From: Biscogniauxia marginata
Taxonomy: Eukaryota; Ascomycota; Sordariomycetes; Xylariales; Xylariaceae
Length of the DNA stretch: 64,000 bases
Assembly: GCA_022695795.1 (NCBI GenBank)
Contig: MU404065.1
Location: forward strand, 248,001-312,000
Direction: 5' to 3'
Part shown: positions 57,112 through 64,000 of the stretch, piece after piece
Layout of the letters: each line of letters opens with the position of its first letter
Position numbering within the stretch: position 1 is the stretch's first letter
Notes under the pieces: generated by a model
The model's input: the letters and a program-made list of their open reading frames with translations, nothing else
What the model was told of the DNA's origin: nothing
Database searches by the model: none
Translations under genes and position numbers: made by a program

Positions 57112-59119
57112 ATGAATTCACTCGAAGCGATTTTCGGCGAGCTGGGCATCTCTCAATACCTCGGGGCCTTTGTCGACCAGGGCTTCGATTCCTGGGAAAC
57201 GATTTTGGATATCACAGAGTCTGATCTGTGAGCTGCACTCGGCTTTCGGTTCGTCTTCACGGCTAACGTTTTGACAGCGACGCACTCGGCGTGAAGCTTG
57301 GACATCGAAGAGTACGACAGATGACTCCCCGCAACTCGAGACTGTCTGTTGTTGTACTGACTTGTAGGTAGAAATTGCAACGTCGCATCGCCAATTATAG
57401 AGGCGTAGCCCCCGATGCATCTCTAGTTTCGCCCACTCGAACCAGTATCGAAGACGCGAAATTCGAATCGACTCGAACCGATATAGTGAGGACCGATAGC
57501 AAAGATGGGGGGTCAACTGTCGCAAAGAGAAAGTACAGGAGGCATCCAAAGGTTCGCCATTCCTCGAATAGACTTCTCTGGTTTCAAATGCCCGGGCAAA
57601 CAGGACGAGATGACCTAACTGTGTATTAGCCGGATGAGAACGCTCCAGAACGCCCACCTTCGGCATACGTCCTCTTCTCTAATAGTAAGTCATGTGATTT
57701 GCTATCAACTTCGATCGAGCCCTGTCAAAAGAGCGCCCATGGTTGCGGTTGATCTACCCACCGACTAACATGTCTAAGAAATGCGAGAGGATCTCAAAGG
57801 CCAGAACTTGACCTTCACGGAAATTGCTAAGCTCGTTGGTGAAAACTGGCAAAACTTGGACCGTGTCGAGAAAGAGCCCTTCGAGAGACAAGCGCAAGAG
57901 GCAAAGGAGAAATACAATCGGGATCTGGCCGAATATAAGAAAACACCTGAATTCAGAAAATACAACGATTACCTGCACGAATTCCGAAAACGGCAAGCCA
58001 TTCAACTGCAAGGTACATGTTTCGAGTCAACGAAAACCTTAGAACCGTTTCTAATTCGTCTTAATAGAGAAAGATGCCTCAAAGCGCCTTAAGACGGAGT
58101 CCGATAGTACCCGCGGAAGTAGCACCAGCGGTGGTTCCATGGTCCCGAGTGGAACAACAAGCGCCGCAGGTAGCGGTTCTGACAGCCAGCCTGGTAGTGA
58201 GCCTCCTCCGAGTCGGCAGCAAAGAATGGGATCGGTGGCATCCATGCCGGAGCCGCATTTCCCAGGGGTCCATAGTACAAACTACGCAGACGAGACTATG
58301 CAATCGCCAAGGACGTCGTCTATCGACGATACGAGTAATGGCCGACCGCGTGGCCTATCAAGTCCTAGTCCACGTGATCCAACGTATCCTTCAGCCCGTC
58401 GAACAGGTTGGATGGACAGCCAGCGGATAACCGGGGAGCCTTCTAACCTTGGTGGACCCTGGCTGGACCCGAGAGGTGCACCCGGGACATTGGCCCATTC
58501 ACCAGAAAGTACTGTACCCTGCTTGACCCCAAATCAAAGTCACGGTAGTGGATCATCTGGACGAGGTTCGAGATCATCCGGATCTACCTCGGCATCGCGA
58601 CCTCCGTCTTTGAAGACCGACCAGTCATCATCAGGGAGTATGTCGTCGTTGAGCTCGATGAATGCACCGAGAACACCGAGCGATGCCTCTTTACCGATTC
58701 ACGCTCTATTGTCATCAAAGCCGGAGCCCCTTTCATACGTGTCACCACAAACTCTCCCACCCCAAATGAGTGCCCCAATGTCTCAGGTATCGCCACCACT
58801 ACTTCAACCACCCTCTGGAAGACGTCCGAGTGACCAGCAAATTAATAATGCTCCAGTTCACGGCAACGGTATAATTCAGATCCCTATGTTTTCGCGAGTC
58901 TCGACTGTGCCGCTAATGCTACTGCCAGGATTCCTGTCCGGTCCTCCAGCCCCCCAGTATCCAGGTCGAACTCTAGGCCCCACAAATGAGCCACTGTATG
59001 GCACTCCGCTTGAACTGAATGTTCCGGTTGCATCGAGGCCGGAGGGCGGGACTGAAAACGGTCTCGATGGGATAAGTGCGCTCCTCAGGGCGCGAGAAAT
59101 CGTCGATCGTCGATCTTGA
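57112..59119 (+). CDS. SAM-domain plus HMG-box protein
   Basis: Six exons (57112-57227, 57278-57311, 57372-57551, 57630-57684, 57779-58012, 58068-59119) give 556 aa. Residues 1-60 form a SAM domain (MNSLEAIFGELGISQYLGAF, then DITESDLDALGVKLGHRRKL). A basic linker (KRKYRRHPK) leads into an HMG box at about 111-180: PDENAPERPPSAYVLFSNK, then LTFTEIAKLVGENW, then ERQAQEAKEKYNRDLAEYKK. The remaining 370 residues are disordered and Ser/Pro-rich. HMG boxes bend DNA, and SAM domains mediate multimerisation or RNA/protein contacts. The combination suggests a chromatin or transcription regulator, probably nuclear. In filamentous fungi many HMG-box proteins control mating and sexual development, but membership in that network is inference. 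Introns are short and preserve phase. Confidence 0.9.
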
Positions 59120-62065
59120 GCCGCCCAACGTTATAGACTCGCGGCATCAGTTTTGCCACTATCAAACTTGCTTGCATCTTGTTCTTGCGTCTGCATTATA
59201 AAAGAGCCGGCGGAGCATTTTATTTCCTTCGTCACGACACGATGTCTTCTGATTTTTATCGTTCTCGGTTTTCGGACTCCACCCTTTGACCACGATCGGT
59301 CTGTGTTCGGCTGCACAGACGCGGGCACTACATACAGAAAATAACATACAACGGATCATGTTTATAGCGTGTGAAGAAATACCCCATTCTCGGATATATT
59401 GTTGGTCACGGAAGGGGGGTTTTCAGATTTGACTTTCCGGACAAAACTTATGGCTATAGGATCTATAGGAGTTTCTGGAACTACTATTAGGTGGCGACCC
59501 CGATCGAGAGAGGAAATCTGGCGTTTCTCGGCGTTTTCGGGGAGGAAAAACCAAATCCATCTGGCTTGCGGTTTTTGCCATATTGGAAGCGTTGGATACC
59601 GAGCGAGGGAGATATTTAGCCAGACATAGAGACATAGATATTTTGTCATGTCACGATAGCGCTAGCAATCTCTGTAGGTAGGCGATGGAAGGAAAATTGT
59701 AAGGATAATTCATCTGTGCGTCGTCTGCGCGGGTATCTACCTGTATCCAGCCTATATAAAGAAAGCATCCCTACCATTTCTGCGCGGCTGTGCAGAAGAC
59801 CGCATCTGTTCATAAAGCGACCAGCGCCTCTTCGTGACTTGGCAGCCTCGAGCAACCAGGGGTTTATGCAATGTTACCATGCCGAGATGGATGCCCGTTC
59901 ACCACCCCCTAGCTTGCGTAGTTGCACATACGCCCGCCGCCAGGCACTTCGCTGCACCAAAGTGACACCCCACGTCAGCTTGAGAGTAATTCTACATGCT
60001 ATATACGACGATAACTTGTCCGAGGGAGCTATAGCTTCGTACCAAGTGAAGGAGGTTCTTTTTTTAGTTAATTTTTTTTTCTACTTTGCCCCCTTTCCCT
60101 CCTTTTGAGATGAAGCAGTTGTAAGGTAATTGATGATATACTACCGGGTATTACGAAAATGTAATCTCTGTGAGTATAAAAGAGGTAATCAGTAGGTTGA
60201 TCTATAAGTATATGCAACTTTAGACATTTACGAGACGAAGAAAAAAACTCCAAGGAAATGGCTGGTTGATTGGCGCCCGTTTGTTTACAAAATTCTTTTT
60301 TATTATTCGCTATACGTCATCGTACTGAGTGAGACCCGGGCCTTATCTTAATTACTACCTTAAGTGCGTCTGCGGGATGTTCCTTTCTCTCACCCCCCCT
60401 TAACCCCCCTTGCCACCACCCCCTTTTTTAGACCTAGATCGATCGATGATGGATAGGTAGATCTCATATTTTAGGTATTTATTTCGCTTTTCCGTTTTCG
60501 TTGCCATCGTATCGTATCGTATCGTATCGTATCTTATCATCGTGGTGGCGCAGCAAGCTTCGATCGATGAGAGAGAGAGAGAGGCAAGATCTTATAATGA
60601 TAATACTCGGCAACTTTATTTACTTGTCTTGACTTGACCCTCCCTAAGAGCCCCCCCCCCTCCTCCTAAATTATTCCACTTATTACAAGGAGATACAGAG
60701 AGGTTATTAGTTGGTCGAAGGGAAGAAGGGAAGAGCAAAGGGAAGGGGGGCGATTACGAGGATGTGATCGATCGAGATATTCACAAGATCTCATATGTAA
60801 AAGTATTATATAAAATCATTAGTTATTAGTTATTATTGATGTTTATATATACGTAGCTTTCTTCCCCTCGCTTTTCTCCATTTCGATAATATAAAACAAG
60901 CACACCTTAAGTACCTAGGTATATACGAAATTGATTAAGTAAAGTATATTTTTGCCACCGGTAAACAACGCTTACCATAAACTGCGTACATATATATTTA
61001 TGCTATACTTACAATAATCGTATCACCCTTCCCGCCCTGCCGGCTACCTACATACCCCATATATTTCCTCTCTGTCTCACAAGTCTATTCTGATCGTCGC
61101 GTCTCGATCTTTCTTTTCTTTGTCCCTTTTCCTTTTTTCTGAAAGGGGTTTTTGTTTTTTCGATCATCGATCGTATGAAGCTGCCCCCGTATGACGGACC
61201 CCGCGCGTTCTATACTGTAACCTTCTGTACTAACATACCCGATAAATAAGTTGTCGGGGGAGGTAGGAAAGGGTGGAGGGGGCAAGGTAGGGGGGTAAGG
61301 GGCGCAGGGCGGATAAGCCTCGATCCGATCGATCGATCGATCCCCTGATTAGGAATGGGAAATGGGAAGCGGCAATATTCCGTTTGCCTCATTATCGTCT
61401 TCTTGCTTGGCGGGGGGAATAACTTAGGCCAGACACGTGGAGCCGGGGGCAGGCTTGATTGATATGAATAGCTTATTTACACCCCTTTCGTTACGATTTA
61501 CATTGACACTTCACAGCTCGGATGTCCTAGATGGGACTAGCAAGGCCTGTGTAATAATGCCTACCAGACCATTTATTACCTAGATACAGTCGTACGGCAT
61601 TGTGGTCAGGGTTAACCTTTACTAGTTAATCTATCCTATTGTCGATGAATAAATAAATGAATGAGTGGCTTATATTCGCCTATTCGACCCATTCGAGAAT
61701 ACATTGCTTCATGACGAAAGACACTAGTGCAATGTCTTAATAGTAAAGAGAATGCATATGTGCAGGGGGGAAAGGGCGTGCTTGGATATCCATAGCAATA
61801 AGAATTTAGTGATAGCCTCAGATGGGCTAAAGCCTGCTCAGATCCGTCTATACATTCATTCGTTCGTTCATTTCCCGTTTCCCTCACTCTCCCTTATATT
61901 TCTAAGGACTAGGTGAAAGCCGGCCATCGTAAACAAACAAAGAGAGCATTGCCATGCAGACAAACAAAGCAACGCACTTGCTTATGCCCTAAAAGCGTTT
62001 TTACAACGAAATCATCAAACCGTCATTCATCGTGGAGTAAATACCATATCTTCTCGTCCCTCGAA
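59120..62065. other. Convergent 2.9-kb spacer without a recognised gene
   Basis: Between the 3' ends of the SAM-HMG gene and the condensin gene. It is AT-rich with an ATCGT array (60506-60530), GATCGATC runs (60437-60448, 61327-61342), a GA run (60570-60582) and C runs (60652-60660). Frames at 59716-60108 and 59399-59629 show no domain features. Confidence 0.5.
60506..60530. repeat. (ATCGT)5 microsatellite
   Basis: Five uninterrupted pentanucleotide units followed by a diverged sixth. Confidence 0.9.
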
Positions 62066-63977
62066 TCAACCTTCGGTAGGTTCAGCGGTCAAGTCCCTCC
62101 GAATATCTAGCTCTAGCAGCTCGGGCGTATTCTCAATTACGAGACCCTTTTCGTTCGCCAGGTGCAACAGGCAGATAAAGCAGTAGCTAGTTGATATGTC
62201 ATCCATCACTGTCTTCGGGTAGACAGACTGCAAGCTATTCATAACATCGGTGAATTTGAGTGATGGTTCTTCGGGCACTGGTGGTTTCGAGTCCCCTTCC
62301 GTTGGCGGAGTGGGCAATCTAGAGCGGCCGGGTTCCTGTGATAGTAATGTTGAGTAACCAAGAAAATTTCTTAATTAGGAAGCAAGGACTTATTAGACTT
62401 ACATCGTTATCCGGGAGCCCCAAGCCTTTCCAGAGCTCTTCTTTGAGCCGACGAACATCGACCTTCTTGGCCACCCGTGCATATTGCACATACTCGGGCC
62501 TCAATCGACGTGTCGACGTGACTAGCTGTGTTCCAAAACCACCGGTGGTCATCCCACCAATCATTCCGGTGATACCGATATCTTGAGTAGGGGCTATGTC
62601 GGCGTTTGGAGAGAAGTGATCCCTGGCATCGGCAAACTCAAGGTCGTCATCGTCATCTAGTAGCCCACCTCCTGGCAGTGGCATCTCATCGTCGAAGAAG
62701 TTGGCATCGTAATCACCCTGGGGCAAAACCGTGTCGTCCTCGGTGCTTTGGAGAGGTTCCTTCTGCGCCCAGAAGGCTTCATCCATGTCGCCCACTGGTA
62801 TGTCATCCTGGTGGCCGGCGTTGCCAAATGTGCCTATCCTGCTACTGAAGCGGTTGCGGCGGCTACTCATGCGAGCCTTAGGCTTTAGGAATAAACTAAG
62901 CAGTTGCTTCGAGTTGAAATGCTTATCATCAGGAAGTAGATTCCGAGTCTTCGACTTCCATTCCTTCTTTGGCATAGAGATGGCAGAGTTGCTTGAAGCG
63001 TGGGTGTAGATCGTGTCAGCCAACTTCGGATCAAGAGGAGACGCGAAGTCGATCTCAAAAGGCTCCTTCTCCTTGCGCTGTCGGGGAGCCGTATCGGGCT
63101 TATTGGCATCCTTGATCTTTCGTATCCTCCAGTGCTCCGGGCCTGCCCAATTCTTTTGGAGAGCTTGATCAAAATACCCAAGTATGTCTTCATGCATCTT
63201 GTCGCCACTTTTGGCAAGGTTCATGGACACGACATAGTCACCATTCTCATCATCCACCCCGTCAATGCCTTCATCGTTGGGCATGTCGTCATTAAGGCCG
63301 ACATTGTAGGGTCGCATCTGAGGGTCCAGTGCGGCTTCTCGGGCCCAAGCCTCCCCACCCTCGCCAAAGGCAACATCAACGACATCGAGTCCACCCATGG
63401 CAGTCATGTCGTCAAAGCCGGCTAGGTTGTCGTCGTCGATGAACATGCCTGATTTGTTGCCAACTCCGCCAGATCCATCTTTGTCGTCCTCCTCATTGTC
63501 AGCTTCCGAGGCCCGCAAGAACGGGATATCTAGCGACCCCGACGGATTACCCAAATCGAAATTCTTCAGCGATGGGCAGATATCTTGCTCGTCCAATATG
63601 CTAAGATCGGGGAAGAATTGGGCTCCAAGAGCACCTATGTCAATCTCCACATCCTCCTCTTCTTCCTGCGTCGGCTCTTTCTCAGTCATGGTTACGTCGC
63701 GGTCCTCTGCTTCTTCATCCTCCTCTAGGATGACGTCCTCTCTCCGCCGGGGCTTGATGCCATCTTTAGAGGCGTCATTGGCATCATCACTGCTGTCGAA
63801 GACAATGCGCCCTTGGCCATCAATCATAAGATGATTTAGCAAAAGACCTTTGGCACCGCCTTCGTCAAAGTCTGCGGACGCCTTCTTGAATAAGGGGTCT
63901 ACGGCGAACTCCATTTCAAATTTCTTCAACTGCAACGAAGCGAACGATGGCGCCAACGTTGCTTCCGAGGATCGTTG
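62066..63977 (-). CDS. brn1: Condensin complex subunit 2 (Brn1/CAP-H/Barren), 5' part outside window
   Basis: Kleisin subunit that bridges the Smc2/Smc4 heads in condensin and compacts mitotic chromosomes. Two exons are visible (63977-62403 and 62336-62066), about 615 aa. The first visible exon follows an acceptor (CTCCCAG with CTAAC upstream), so an intron and the N-terminal roughly 250 residues lie beyond the right edge. Family blocks seen are LAPSFASLQLKKFEMEFAVD, PLFKKASADFDEGGAKGLLL, GAQFFPDLSILDEQDICPSL, and the winged-helix kleisin end YARVAKKVDVRRLKEELW. The middle is acidic and disordered. The first exon keeps a TTG where other tools might place a start; it is internal. The last exon encodes the conserved C-terminal helix (SLQSVYPKTVMDDISTSYCF). 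Confidence 0.95.
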
Positions 63978-64000
63978 CTGGGAGAAGACGGTTAGTCAGG

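Overview
The window is nuclear DNA from a filamentous ascomycete (Pezizomycotina), most probably a Sordariomycete. Genes carry several short introns (mostly 50-150 nt) with GT-AG ends and CTAAC-like branch sites. Both strands are used, intergenic spaces are long and rich in microsatellites, and the gene families are fungal housekeeping and signalling families. No bacterial, viral or transposon genes were recognised. Sixteen protein-coding loci are supported, one of them cut by the right edge. There is also one degenerate gene remnant.

Layout. 0.2-8.0 kb: ribosomal protein S15/uS19 (+), a complex I 17.8 kDa-type subunit (-), the ER Hsp70 exchange factor SIL1 (+), and a membrane-anchored, probably mitochondrial AAA ATPase (+). 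9.5-21 kb: a large single-pass membrane protein of unknown function (+), a HAD-phosphatase remnant, 3-hydroxyanthranilate dioxygenase (-), a Ctr copper transporter (+), a CoA-type Nudix hydrolase (-), and a disordered protein of unknown function (-). 23-49 kb is a signalling and trafficking block: a CHK2/PRD-4-like FHA kinase (+), a BAR-PH-ArfGAP-ankyrin protein (-), an UNC-13-like C2/MUN protein (+), and the group III hybrid histidine kinase NIK-1/OS-1 (+). 52.8-64 kb: a small three-exon coiled-coil gene that open-reading-frame listing misses (-), a SAM plus HMG-box protein (+), and the condensin subunit Brn1/CAP-H (-), whose N-terminus lies outside the window.

The genes do not form an operon or a metabolite cluster. 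Their functions (translation, respiration, ER folding, NAD synthesis, copper uptake, checkpoint and osmotic signalling, vesicle traffic, chromosome condensation) are independent. The closest thing to a theme is the neighbourhood of CHK2/PRD-4 and NIK-1/OS-1, which I recall as having neighbouring locus numbers in Neurospora.

Exon structures were worked out by hand from splice signals, reading phase and family conservation, and individual junctions may be off. Long gene-free stretches (37.6-44.9, 49.1-52.8, 53.9-57.1, 59.1-62.1 kb) hold simple repeats and many TAGGTA/TACCTA tracts. I found no convincing tRNA, rRNA or CRISPR feature.
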